Assembly: GCF_016862575.1 (NCBI RefSeq)
Contig: NZ_BONF01000008.1
Location: 248,001 to 312,000 of the forward strand
Direction: 5' to 3'
From: Catellatospora bangladeshensis
Lineage (GTDB): Bacteria > Actinomycetota > Actinomycetes > Mycobacteriales > Micromonosporaceae
DNA length: 64,000 nucleotides
Below the pieces are notes generated by a model. That model ran no database searches. It was not told where the DNA came from and saw nothing but the letters and a program-made list of their open reading frames with translations. The translations under genes and the position numbers were made by a program. Within the stretch, counting starts at the first letter, position 1, and each line of letters starts with the position of its first letter. Shown here one piece after another: positions 25,133 through 33,278 of this stretch.

Positions 25133-26629
25133 ATGCGACCCTTCCGCGCGGCCGCCGTCACGCTGGCCGCCGCCCTGCTGGGCGCCGCGGTGCCCTACCT
25201 GCTCACCCCCGCGCACGCGGCCGGGCCGGTGCTCACCGTCACGGTCACCCGGGTCAGCACGTGGAGCAGCGGGTACGGCGCCGACGTCACCATCACCAAC
25301 AGCGGCGACGCGGCCGCCACCGGCTGGACCGTCGAGTTCGACCTGCCCGCGGGCACCACGGTCAGCTCCTCGTGGAGCGCCACCCGCACCCAGACCGGCC
25401 AGCGCTACCGGTTCGTCAACGTGAGCTGGAACGGCACCGTCAACCCGGGCGCCTCGCAGACCTTCGGCTTCAACGCCGCCGGGCTGGGCCTGCCGCTCAA
25501 TTGCACGGTCAACGGCAGTGCCTGCGGCGGCGGCCCCGCGCCCTCGGCGTCCCCGTCCCGCACCGCCGGGCCGTCGGCCTCCCCCTCGGCACCGGCCTCG
25601 CCCTCGGCGTCCCCGTCGCCGTCGGTATCGCCGACCTCGACTCCCCCGCCGAACGGGCCGGTGGTCGACGTGGCCTCCGCCGCGCAGCTGACCAGTGCCC
25701 TTAACAGCGCGGTCCCGGGCGCCGTCATCAGGCTCGCGGCGGGCACCTACCGCGGCGCGTTCACCACCACCCGGCCCGGCACCGCGAGCCTGCCGATCAC
25801 GCTGACCGGGCCGCGCTCCGCGGTCCTGATCAACGACGGCCCGAGCGGCACCGCGCCCTCGTGCCCGCAGCCCACCGCAGGCTGGGACTCGGGTTACGGC
25901 CTGTGGCTGTTCGACGCGCCCTACTGGAAGCTCGACGGGTTCACCGTGGCCGAGTCCAAGAAGGGCATCGTGCTCGACAACTCGCACCACGTCACCATCA
26001 GCAACGTGTACGTGCACCACACCGAGGACGAGGGGGTGCACTTCCGCCGCTCCTCGGCCGACGGGGTGATCCGCGACTCGGTCATCGAGTACACCGGCCT
26101 GGTGCAGCCCGGCTACGGCGAGGGCGTCTACCTCGGCTCCGCCGGGTCCAACTGGGCCTGCCACGGCAACTCCGGCGGGGCGGACCGCTCGGACCGGGTG
26201 CAGGTGCTCAACAACCGGATCGGCCCGTACGTCGCCGCCGAGCACATCGACGTCAAGGAGGGCACGTTCAGCGGCGTCATCCGGGGCAACACCTTCGACG
26301 GGCGCGGCATCTCCGGGCAGAACTCGGCCGACTCCTGGATCGACGTCAAGGGCATCGGCTACCTCATCGAGAACAACACCGGCACGTTCGCCTCGCCCGG
26401 CACGTTCGTCAACGGCTACGAGACGCACAACCCGGCGACGACCCCGGCCTTCCTGAACGGGTGCGGCAACGTGTGGCGCGGCAACAGCTCGAACCTGGGC
26501 GGCGTCGGCCAGTACGCCATCCGGATCACCTCGACCTCGAAGTGCGCCGGCAACCTGAACGTGGTGTACGCCTCGAACACGGTCGCCAACGCCACGGCCG
26601 GCCTGACGAACATCGCCGTCACGCCCTGA
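25133..26629 (+). CDS. Secreted CBM2 protein with right-handed beta-helix domain
   Basis: 498 residues. Signal peptide (AAAVTLAAALLGAAVPYLLTPAHA), then a family-2 carbohydrate-binding module (LTVTVTRVSTWSSGYGADVT ... CTVNGSACGG), a Ser/Pro linker, and a parallel beta-helix (VDVASAAQLTSALNSAVPGAVIRLAAGTYRG; FTVAESKKGIVLDNSHHVTISNVYVHHTEDEGVHF). The helix resembles polysaccharide lyases or the pectate-lyase-like fold (PL9/Beta_helix), suggesting plant-wall attack. The catalytic residues cannot be assigned by eye. AAAGGAG lies 7-8 bases before the ATG. It is monocistronic between two initiator tRNA genes. Confidence 0.8.
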   Translation: MRPFRAAAVTLAAALLGAAVPYLLTPAHAAGPVLTVTVTRVSTWSSGYGADVTITNSGDAAATGWTVEFDLPAGTTVSSSWSATRTQTGQRYRFVNVSWNGTVNPGASQTFGFNAAGLGLPLNCTVNGSACGGGPAPSASPSRTAGPSASPSAPASPSASPSPSVSPTSTPPPNGPVVDVASAAQLTSALNSAVPGAVIRLAAGTYRGAFTTTRPGTASLPITLTGPRSAVLINDGPSGTAPSCPQPTAGWDSGYGLWLFDAPYWKLDGFTVAESKKGIVLDNSHHVTISNVYVHHTEDEGVHFRRSSADGVIRDSVIEYTGLVQPGYGEGVYLGSAGSNWACHGNSGGADRSDRVQVLNNRIGPYVAAEHIDVKEGTFSGVIRGNTFDGRGISGQNSADSWIDVKGIGYLIENNTGTFASPGTFVNGYETHNPATTPAFLNGCGNVWRGNSSNLGGVGQYAIRITSTSKCAGNLNVVYASNTVANATAGLTNIAVTP

Positions 26630-26671
26630 GCAGCGCGGCCGGGGCTCCACGCGGGAGCCCCGGCCCGCACG

Positions 26672-27079
26672 TCACTTGGGCTGGTTGATGCGGCACATGT
26701 TGCCGGACGGGTCGCGGAACGCGCAGTCGCGCACCCCGTACGGCTGGTCGATCGGCTCCTGGAGCACCTCGGCGCCGGTCGCGGCGACCCGCTCGAAGAC
26801 CGCGTCCACGTCGTCGGTGGTGAGCACGATGCCGCCGAGCACGCCCTTGGCCATCAGCTCGGCGATGGCCGCGTTGTCCTCGGCCGAGGCGGCCGGGCTG
26901 GCGGCCGGGGTCAGCACGATGCTCACCTCGGGCTGTTCCGGGGAGCCGAGGGTGATCCAGCGCATCTTGCCACCGCCGACGTCGGTGCGGACCTCCAGGC
27001 CCAGCGCGTCGCGGTAGAAGGCAAGTGCCTCGTCGTGGTCGTCGGTGAACAGGAAGCTGTGCGCGATTTTCAGATCCAT
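26672..27079 (-). CDS. VOC-superfamily (glyoxalase/bleomycin-resistance-like) protein
   Basis: About 135 residues. MDLKIAHSFLFTDDHDEALAFYRDALGLEV and GIVLTTDDVDAVFERVAATGAEV, ending FRDPSGNMCRINQ, fit the two beta-alpha-beta-beta-beta modules of the VOC fold. A metal-ligand Glu/His set is only partly visible, so it could be an enzyme or a binding protein. It is the second gene of an AraC-VOC pair. ATG 27079 is chosen; a GTG nine bases upstream (27088) is the alternative. The usual annotation is 'VOC family protein'; substrate unknown. Confidence 0.85.
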   Translation of the reverse strand: MDLKIAHSFLFTDDHDEALAFYRDALGLEVRTDVGGGKMRWITLGSPEQPEVSIVLTPAASPAASAEDNAAIAELMAKGVLGGIVLTTDDVDAVFERVAATGAEVLQEPIDQPYGVRDCAFRDPSGNMCRINQPK

Positions 27080-27095
27080 GCAGCTCACGCTACGG

Positions 27096-27521
27096 TCAGG
27101 CGCCCGTCGTGGCTTCTCCGTTCCTGACGGGTCGGGTGAAAATCTTGGCGACGCAGGCCGGGACCCCGGCCAGCCAGGCGTGGTCGTCCCGGGCCCGGTA
27201 CGCGCTCGGGCTCTGCCCCACCAGCTCGGTGAACCTGCTGCTGAACGAGCCGAGCGAGGTGAACCCGACCGCCATGCACACGTCGGTCACGCTGAGGTCG
27301 CCGCGGCGCAGCAGCGCCTTGGCCCGCTCGATGCGGCGGGTCATCAGGTAGCTGTACGGCGTCTCGCCGAAGGCGGCCCGGAAGCTGCGCGAGAAGTGGC
27401 CGGGCGACATGAGCGCGGTGCGGGCCAGCGCGGGCACGTCCAGCGGCTGGGCGTAGTCGCGGTCCATCCGGTCGCGCGCCCGGCGCAGCCGGATCAGGTC
27501 CTCCCTGGTCACAGCGGTCAC
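27096..27521 (-). CDS. AraC-family transcriptional regulator (small, DNA-binding domain only)
   Basis: 141 residues. Two helix-turn-helix units are visible: LDVPALARTALMSPGHFSRSFRAAFGETPYSYL and DLSVTDVCMAVGFTSLGSFSSRFTELVGQSPSAYR. There is no N-terminal effector domain, so it is a stand-alone MarA/SoxS-sized activator with a short basic C-terminal tail. It precedes the VOC protein with a gap of 7-16 bases, depending on the VOC start, and probably regulates its own operon. GTG 27521 is the start. It lies directly downstream of the second initiator tRNA terminator. Confidence 0.85.
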   Translation of the reverse strand: MTAVTREDLIRLRRARDRMDRDYAQPLDVPALARTALMSPGHFSRSFRAAFGETPYSYLMTRRIERAKALLRRGDLSVTDVCMAVGFTSLGSFSSRFTELVGQSPSAYRARDDHAWLAGVPACVAKIFTRPVRNGEATTGA

Positions 27522-27539
27522 CCCCAGCCGGAGAAAGAA

Positions 27540-27570
27540 GAAGACCCGGCTCCAGGGGAACCGGGTCTTC
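27540..27570 (-). terminator. Terminator after the second initiator tRNA
   Basis: A 14-bp stem with one mismatch (27540-27553 with 27557-27570), AGG loop, followed on the minus strand by a pyrimidine-rich CTTCTTTCTCC tail. It is 6 bases beyond the tRNA end. Confidence 0.88.
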
Positions 27571-27576
27571 TGTTCG

Positions 27577-27650
27577 TAGCGGGGACAGGATTTGAACCTG
27601 CGACCTCTGGGTTATGAGCCCAGCGAGCTACCGAGCTGCTCCACCCCGCG
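27577..27650 (-). tRNA. Initiator tRNA-Met (CAU), CCA not encoded
   Basis: 74 nt cloverleaf with the same acceptor, D and anticodon arms as the copy at 24915-24991: CAU anticodon, GGG/CCC anticodon-stem pairs, unpaired C1-U72. The T arm is GCAGG/CCTGT and no CCA is encoded. This T arm is the form I associate with the standard actinobacterial initiator. Confidence 0.93.
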
Positions 27651-27697
27651 TCGGTTCCTAAACACTAGCGCGTAGATCGCACCGGCCGCAAATCGAC

Positions 27698-27730
27698 ACG
27701 GGGTGAGCGCCGTCTCAGCGCTCACCCCGT
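27698..27730 (-). terminator. Terminator of the UPF0182 gene
   Basis: A 12-bp perfect stem (27698-27709 with 27719-27730) and 9-base loop starting 6 bases after the stop on the minus strand. Confidence 0.75.
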
Positions 27731-27736
27731 GCTCGA

Positions 27737-30658
27737 TCAGCCCGTCGTGGCCGGTGTCGGCGTCGGCGTGGGCGGGGCCGGGCTCGCCGGGGTCTGCGGC
27801 TGGTTGCCGCCGGCCGCCTCGAACTCCTTGATCGCCGCCTCCAGCGCCGCCAGCGCCTTGCCGTACGCCTCGAAGTTGCCGGACTGCTGGGCCGCGCGCA
27901 GGTCGGCGATGGCCTGTTTCACCTTGGCCGCGGCGGCGGCCAAGGTGGGCGATCCGGTGGTCGGCGGCGGCGGCTGCTCCGGGGTGACCACCGGTGGCGT
28001 GGTGGTCGTCCCGACCAGCTTCTGGATGCCCTGCTGCAGGGTGTCCTCGAAGGCGATCTTGTCGCCGTAGCTGACCAGCACCTTCTTCATCAGCGGGTAC
28101 GGGTTGTCGTTGCTGGACTTCAGGTAGATCGGCTCGACGTAGAGCATGCCGCCGCCGTACGGCAGGGACAGCAGGTTGCCCTTGACGACGTTGGTGCCCC
28201 AGATGTTGAGCTGGGTACGCGCCGCGTCGAAGTTCTCCATGAGCTGCTGCGCCTGGCCCGGTCCGGGGATCCGGCCGTCCTTGTTCAGCTCCAGCACCTC
28301 CAGGTGCGGCTTGCCGTCGACGTACGACCCGGAGATCAGCGCGGCCAGGTTCTGCTTCTCGCGCGGGGTCACCGCGGCGGTCAGCTGGAAGCGCGGCTCG
28401 GTCTGCCCCGGCAGCTGCGTGAGCAGGTAGTACGGCGGCTGCTTGGCGTCCGCGCGACCCGCCGGGTCGTTCGGCACGGCCCAGAAGTCCGGCGCGTTGA
28501 AGAAGTCGTTGGCGTTGTTCACGTGGAACCGGGTGAGCAGGTCGCGCTGCACCTTGAACATGTCCGCCGGGTAGCGGAAGTGGCTGGCCAGCTCCGCCGG
28601 GATCTGGTCCTTCTTCGTGATCAGGTCGCCGCCGAAGGCGTCGTTCCACGCCTGCAGGATCGGGTCGGTGTCGTCGAACTCGTACAGCTTGACCGTGCCG
28701 TCGTACGCGTCGACGGTCGCCTTGACCGAGTTGCGGATGTAGTTGATCTCCTGCCGGGCGAGCCGGAAGGTGCCGTCGCCGGTCAGCGAGTCGCTGGTCG
28801 CGTCCTGCAGGTCCACCCGCTGCGCGTACGGGAAGTTCGCGCTGGTGGTGTAACCGTCGACGATCCACACGATGCGCCCGTTCACGGCGGCCGGGTAGGG
28901 GTCGCCGTCCAGCGTCAGGAACGGGGCCACCTTCTGCACGCGGGTGCGCGGGTCGCGCTCGTAGAGGATCTTCGAGTTGTCGTTGACGGCGTCGGCGAGC
29001 AGGAAGTTCGACTCCGCGTACTTGATCGAGTAGAGCAGCCGGCGCCAGGTCGAGCCGATGTCCACGCCGCCGGACCCGGTGTAGGTGTACCGGGCGTCGC
29101 TGGCCTCACCGGTGGGCCGGTCGTACTCGGCGCTCTGGCCGCCGTCGGGCTTGCCGACGATGGCGTACTCGTCGCCCATGCGCTCGCCGTAGTAGATGCG
29201 CGGCTGCTCGACCGGCAGCTTGTCGGTCGCCGACGAGCAGCCCTGGTCGCTGCCCTGCGCCTGGCCGGTGAAGAAGCCGGAGACGAAGTACGGCTGCCCG
29301 GCGCAGACGGTGGTGTTGGCGGGCGCCGCGACCAGGCCGTAGCCGTGCGTGTAGACCGTGTGCTTGTTGATCCAGTTGCTCTGGGCCGAGGTCAGCTTGC
29401 CGTACTCGATCTCGCGCAGGCCCACCACGTAGTCGGCGGTCTTGCCGTCGATGGTGTACCGGTCGATGTCCAGCTTGTCACCGAACTGGTAGAAGCTGCG
29501 CACCTGCGACAGCTGCGTGTAGCTGTCGGCGACCACGGACGGGTCGAGCAGTCGGATGTTCGGCACGATCGTCTTGTCCTGCGCCAGCGTGGCCGGCGGC
29601 ACGACGGTGTCCGACACGTACGGCGTGTTCTTGGCCGCGTCCAGGCCGTAGGCCGCGCGGGTGGCCGCGATGGTGCGGTCGATGTACTGCGCTTCCTTGA
29701 CGTTGCGGCTCGGGTCGACCTGGAACGTCTGCACGCCCCACGGGTAGATGCCGCCGATGGCCACCGCGGAGATGGCCAGCAGGCCCAGCGCCACGCCCGG
29801 CCACACCAGGTTGCGCATCACCGCGTTCGAGAAGACCAGGATCGCGATGACCACGATCACGGAGATGTAGGTGAGCATCTCCTTGGCCGGCAGCAGCGCC
29901 TGGATGTCGGTGTAACCGGCGCCGGTCAGGTCGGTGCCCGCGATGGTGTCCAGCAGCAGCGCCCGGCGGTCCAGCACGTACGCGACCGCCTTGAGGCTCA
30001 CGAACAGCGCGACCAGCCCGGTCAGGTGGGCACGGGCGCCGGTGGTCATCCGGTCGCCGGGGCCGGACAGCCGCACCCCGCCGTAGAGGTAGTGCACGCC
30101 CAGCGCGCCGATCAGCGCCAGCACGGTCACCGTGAAGCCGGTGTTCAGCAGGTACTGCCAGAACGGCAGCTTGAACACGTAGAAGCCGACGTCGATGCCG
30201 AACTGCGGGTCCTTCTGGTTGAAGGGCTTCGCGTGCTCGAACAGCAGCCACTGCTGCCAGTGGCCCTGCGCGGCCAGGCCGGCGAAGAAGGCCACCGCGC
30301 CCGCGGCCAGCGCGAACCAGCGGATCAGGTGCGGCCCGAGCACGTACCGGTAGCGCTCCAGCGCCTGCTGCTCCACCCCGGTGGGCGGCAGGAACGGGCG
30401 CAGCCGGTACGCCAGGTACAGGTTGCCGAAGATGAACGCCCCGATGATCAGGCCGAACACCGCGAACAGGCCTATCCGGGTGCCGAGCTGCCCGGAGAAG
30501 ACCTGGGTCGCGCCCAGTTCGTCGAACCAGAGCCACTCGGTCCAGGCCTCCACCACCCAGCCCAGGACGGCGAAGAAGATCAGCAGGCCGGTCAGCACGA
30601 TGAGCCACGCGCGACCGCGCCGGCTCATGTGCGGCAGTTGACTTGATCGGTTGACCAC
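27737..30658 (-). CDS. UPF0182-family large membrane protein
   Basis: 973 residues. Seven or so N-terminal helices (AWLIVLTGLLIFFAVLGWVV, GLFAVFGLIIGAFIFGNLYL, WFALAAGAVAFFAGLAAQG, ...) are followed by a large extracytoplasmic region with family motifs QVDPSRNVKEAQYIDRTI, THGYGLVAAP and IYYGERMGDEYAIVG. The C-terminus is a Pro/Thr-rich tail. UPF0182 proteins are universal in actinobacteria and functionally obscure. It sits beside a PDZ-Lon-type protease, the same pairing as (from memory) Rv3193c/Rv3194c in M. tuberculosis. TAGGCT-N6-GTG at the start suggests a leaderless message. Confidence 0.93.
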   Translation of the reverse strand: MVNRSSQLPHMSRRGRAWLIVLTGLLIFFAVLGWVVEAWTEWLWFDELGATQVFSGQLGTRIGLFAVFGLIIGAFIFGNLYLAYRLRPFLPPTGVEQQALERYRYVLGPHLIRWFALAAGAVAFFAGLAAQGHWQQWLLFEHAKPFNQKDPQFGIDVGFYVFKLPFWQYLLNTGFTVTVLALIGALGVHYLYGGVRLSGPGDRMTTGARAHLTGLVALFVSLKAVAYVLDRRALLLDTIAGTDLTGAGYTDIQALLPAKEMLTYISVIVVIAILVFSNAVMRNLVWPGVALGLLAISAVAIGGIYPWGVQTFQVDPSRNVKEAQYIDRTIAATRAAYGLDAAKNTPYVSDTVVPPATLAQDKTIVPNIRLLDPSVVADSYTQLSQVRSFYQFGDKLDIDRYTIDGKTADYVVGLREIEYGKLTSAQSNWINKHTVYTHGYGLVAAPANTTVCAGQPYFVSGFFTGQAQGSDQGCSSATDKLPVEQPRIYYGERMGDEYAIVGKPDGGQSAEYDRPTGEASDARYTYTGSGGVDIGSTWRRLLYSIKYAESNFLLADAVNDNSKILYERDPRTRVQKVAPFLTLDGDPYPAAVNGRIVWIVDGYTTSANFPYAQRVDLQDATSDSLTGDGTFRLARQEINYIRNSVKATVDAYDGTVKLYEFDDTDPILQAWNDAFGGDLITKKDQIPAELASHFRYPADMFKVQRDLLTRFHVNNANDFFNAPDFWAVPNDPAGRADAKQPPYYLLTQLPGQTEPRFQLTAAVTPREKQNLAALISGSYVDGKPHLEVLELNKDGRIPGPGQAQQLMENFDAARTQLNIWGTNVVKGNLLSLPYGGGMLYVEPIYLKSSNDNPYPLMKKVLVSYGDKIAFEDTLQQGIQKLVGTTTTPPVVTPEQPPPPTTGSPTLAAAAAKVKQAIADLRAAQQSGNFEAYGKALAALEAAIKEFEAAGGNQPQTPASPAPPTPTPTPATTG

Positions 30659-30664
30659 GGTGGA

Positions 30665-30670
30665 AGCCTA
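30665..30670 (-). promoter_or_regulatory. -10-like hexamer of the UPF0182 gene
   Basis: Minus-strand TAGGCT, 6 bases before the GTG start at 30658. Confidence 0.45.
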
Positions 30671-30729
30671 CGTTGCCGTGCAAGAGCGCGGCAGGGAGGA
30701 AGGCCTCCCACCGGGGCGTTCTCAGCTTC

Positions 30730-31809
30730 TTAACAGGAAGGCGGCGTACCGCCCGAGTTGATGGTCTTCAGCGCGGCCAGCGCGTCGTCCAGCGTGGCGA
30801 CCTTCACCAGGGGCAGGCCCGGCAGCGCGTTCGCCTTTGCCTCTGCGCAGTTGTCGACCGGGGTGAGGAACCACTTCGCGCCCGCGTCCTTGGCGCCGTA
30901 CAGCTTCTGCGGGATGCCGCCGATCGGGCCGACGTTGCCCTCGTCGTCGATGGTGCCGGTGCCCGCGATGACCTTGCCGCCGGTGAGGTCCTCCGGCGTC
31001 AGCTTGTCGATGATGCCCAGCGCGAACATCAGGCCCGCGCTCGGCCCGGCGATGTCGTCCAGCTTGATGTTCAGCGTGAACGGGTGCGGCTGCTTGGTGT
31101 CCACCTCGATGCCCACGCGCGGGGTGCTGTCGGTGTCCGAGGCGGCCTTCGTGGTGACCTCCACGGTGGCCGGCGCGCCGTCGCGGGTCACGCCGAGCTT
31201 CAGCGTGGTGCCGGCCGGCTTGGCCTGGATCAGCTCCAGCAGCTTGCCGTTCGAGGTGACCGCGGTGCCGTCGACCGTGTCGATGACGTCGTTCACCTTG
31301 AGCTTCCCGGCGGACGGGCCGCCGTCGACGACCTTGCTCACGGTCACCCGCACCGGGTAGCCCAGCTCGCGCAGCGCCGCGGTCTCCGCGCTGGTCTGCG
31401 AGTTCTTGAACGCCTCCTGGCCCTGCTGGTCGATCTCCTCGCGGGTCTGGTCCGGCGGGTAGAGCAGCTCGTAGGGCACCACCGCCTCCTCGTCGGACCA
31501 CCAGCCGCGGATGATCGACAGCAGGTCCGTCGACGACTGCACGTTGACCGTGACCAGGCGCAGCTGCCCGTCGGACTTCGAGACCGCGGGGCCGCCGTCG
31601 CCGGTGACCGAGATGACCTCGTGGCAGCCCTTCGCCGCGTCCTTCGCCGCCGGGTCGCACAGCTCGCCGTTCTCGTCGACGGCGGTCAGCGTGTCCACGG
31701 TGGGGCCGGCGCTCTCCACGACGTACGGCACCCGCACCTGGCCGATGCCCAGCAGCAGCAGCACGGCAAAGGCGGCGCCCAGCACCACAGTCAACCCGCG
31801 ACGTCTCAT
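30730..31809 (-). CDS. Membrane-anchored PDZ/Lon-type serine protease (YlbL-like)
   Basis: 359 residues. One N-terminal helix (RGLTVVLGAAFAVLLLLGIGQV) anchors an extracytoplasmic PDZ domain (GYPVRVTVSKVVDGGPSAGKLKVNDVIDTV) and a C-terminal Lon proteolytic fold. The Lon Ser-Lys dyad is present: Ser in DDIAGPSAGLMFALGII and Lys in GGIPQKLYGAKDAGAKWFL. ATG 31809 is chosen over the longer frame to 31869 because TAGGCT lies 7 bases before it. It is probably a surface quality-control protease, adjacent to UPF0182 and diverging from the DUF2342 gene. It belongs to a set of conserved actinobacterial envelope genes. Confidence 0.9.
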   Translation of the reverse strand: MRRRGLTVVLGAAFAVLLLLGIGQVRVPYVVESAGPTVDTLTAVDENGELCDPAAKDAAKGCHEVISVTGDGGPAVSKSDGQLRLVTVNVQSSTDLLSIIRGWWSDEEAVVPYELLYPPDQTREEIDQQGQEAFKNSQTSAETAALRELGYPVRVTVSKVVDGGPSAGKLKVNDVIDTVDGTAVTSNGKLLELIQAKPAGTTLKLGVTRDGAPATVEVTTKAASDTDSTPRVGIEVDTKQPHPFTLNIKLDDIAGPSAGLMFALGIIDKLTPEDLTGGKVIAGTGTIDDEGNVGPIGGIPQKLYGAKDAGAKWFLTPVDNCAEAKANALPGLPLVKVATLDDALAALKTINSGGTPPSC

Positions 31810-31816
31810 GGCGGCC

Positions 31817-31822
31817 AGCCTA
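31817..31822 (-). promoter_or_regulatory. -10-like hexamer of the PDZ-Lon gene
   Basis: Minus-strand TAGGCT, 7 bases before the ATG at 31809. It shares the divergent gap with the hexamer at 31905-31910. Confidence 0.5.
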
Positions 31823-31904
31823 GCCGGGCACCCCCGCGACCCGCCGGACCCTGACTCGTCCCCGATCATCCCCCCGCTATGAGTCAGTCGGACTCAAGTG
31901 CGCG

Positions 31905-31910
31905 TACGGT
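31905..31910 (+). promoter_or_regulatory. -10-like hexamer of the DUF2342 gene
   Basis: TACGGT followed by GGAGGGC (7 bases) and GTG 31918. The N7 segment itself resembles a ribosome site but is too close to the start to act as one. Confidence 0.5.
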
Positions 31911-31917
31911 GGAGGGC

Positions 31918-33198
31918 GTGCCTGACACCCCGTTCGGGTTCGCCCTTCCGGGCGGCCAACCGCCAGATCCCAACGACCCGCAGCAGATGCAGCAGTTCCT
32001 CGCCGGGTTGCAACAGCTCATGGCCATGTCCCAGTCCGGCGGCGGCCCCGTCAACTGGGACCTGGCCCGCCAGGTCGCCACCACCTCGCTCAACAGCGAG
32101 GGCGACCCCGCCGTGTCCGCCGCCGACCGCGCCGAGGTGGACGAGGCGCTGCGGCTGGCCGACCTGTGGCTCAACCCCGCCACCGCGCTGCCGAGCGGCC
32201 TGGTCACCACCGCCGCCTGGAATCGCAACGAGTGGATCTTCAACACGCTGGACGTGTGGCGCAAGCTCGCCGACCCCGTCGCCGAGCGCATGGTCGCCGC
32301 CATGGGCGACCTGGTCCCACCGGAGGCCCGCGCCCAGCTCGGCCCGATGGCCTCGATGATCAGCAGCCTGGGCGGCGCCCTGTTCGGCGGCCAGTTCGGC
32401 GCCGCGCTGGCCAAGCTCGCCGTCGAGGTGCTGTCCGCCGGCGACATCGGCCTGCCGCTCGGCCCCCGGGGCACCGCCGCCCTGGTGCCGGCCAACATCA
32501 AGGCGTACGGCGCCGGCCTCGAACTCGATCCCGGCGAGCTGCGCCTGTTCGTCTCCCTGCGGGAGACCGCCCACCAGCGCCTCTTCGGCCACGTGCCGTG
32601 GCTGCGCGGGCACGTGCTCACCGCCGTCGAGACGTACGCCAACGGCATCCGGGTCGACCGGGAGGCCATCGAGGAGGCGCTGTCCCGGGTCAACCCCGCC
32701 GACCCCGAGTCGATGAGCGAGCTGCAGCTCGAGGGCATCTTCACCCCCGACGACAGCCCGCAGCAGCAGGCCGCCCTGCGCCGCCTGGAGACGGTGCTCG
32801 CCCTGGTCGAGGGCTGGGTCACCCACGTCGTCGAGGGCGCCGCCGAGGGCCGCCTGCCCAACGTGGTGCGCCTGTCCGAGACGTTCCGCCGCCGCCGTGC
32901 CGCGGGCGGGCCGGCCGAGCAGACGTTCGCCGCGCTGGTCGGCCTGGAGCTGCGGCCGCGGCGGCTGCGCGAGGCCGCCGCGCTGTGGGCCGCGCTCACC
33001 GAGCACCGGGGCGTGGACGGCCGGGACGCCCTCTGGGCCCACCCCGACCTGCTGCCCGACGAGGAGGCGTTCGCCGACCCCGCCGGTTACGCCACCGGCG
33101 CCGACAGCGCCGTCTTCGACCTCAGCGCCCTGGACGACCTCGACCTCCCGCCCACCGAGGAGGGCCCCGCCCCGCAGGACGGCCCCAAGCAGCCCTGA
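31918..33198 (+). CDS. DUF2342-family putative zinc-dependent metalloprotease-like protein
   Basis: 426 residues. Recognisable by FGFALPGGQPPDPNDPQQMQQF, SLGGALFGGQFGAALAKLA and the metalloprotease-like helix SLRETAHQRLFGHVPWL. That helix reads ETAHQRLF, with a His but no plain HExxH, so hydrolytic activity is uncertain. It ends with an acidic Pro-rich tail. The usual label is zinc-dependent metalloprotease or coenzyme F420 biosynthesis-associated protein. GTG 31918 is preferred to ATG 31879 because of TACGGT-N7-GTG. It corresponds by position to (from memory) Rv3195 in the conserved WhiB7 neighbourhood. Confidence 0.8.
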   Translation: MPDTPFGFALPGGQPPDPNDPQQMQQFLAGLQQLMAMSQSGGGPVNWDLARQVATTSLNSEGDPAVSAADRAEVDEALRLADLWLNPATALPSGLVTTAAWNRNEWIFNTLDVWRKLADPVAERMVAAMGDLVPPEARAQLGPMASMISSLGGALFGGQFGAALAKLAVEVLSAGDIGLPLGPRGTAALVPANIKAYGAGLELDPGELRLFVSLRETAHQRLFGHVPWLRGHVLTAVETYANGIRVDREAIEEALSRVNPADPESMSELQLEGIFTPDDSPQQQAALRRLETVLALVEGWVTHVVEGAAEGRLPNVVRLSETFRRRRAAGGPAEQTFAALVGLELRPRRLREAAALWAALTEHRGVDGRDALWAHPDLLPDEEAFADPAGYATGADSAVFDLSALDDLDLPPTEEGPAPQDGPKQP

Positions 33199-33206
33199 CC
33201 GTCGCC

Positions 33207-33250
33207 GGCGTCGGCCTGTCACCTCTCACCCGAGGTGGCGGGCCGACGCC
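33207..33250. terminator. Two-stage terminator between converging genes
   Basis: An outer 10-bp stem (33207-33216 with 33241-33250) encloses an inner 6-bp stem (CACCTC 33220-33225 with GAGGTG 33232-33237). It lies between the converging DUF2342 and YgjP-type genes and may serve both. Confidence 0.75.
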
Positions 33251-33278
33251 GTTGCCGGGCCGGGCGGCGCGGGTGGGG

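Noticed and set aside
25133-26629. Calling the CBM2/beta-helix protein a specific pectate lyase
   Set aside because: The fold is visible but the Ca-binding and catalytic residues of a particular PL family could not be assigned by eye.
28304-30646. A 780-codon open frame on the plus strand opposite the UPF0182 gene
   Set aside because: Long antisense frames are expected at this GC content; it has a repetitive Arg/Val/Leu/Gly composition, no motifs and no ribosome site, whereas the minus strand encodes a recognisable family.
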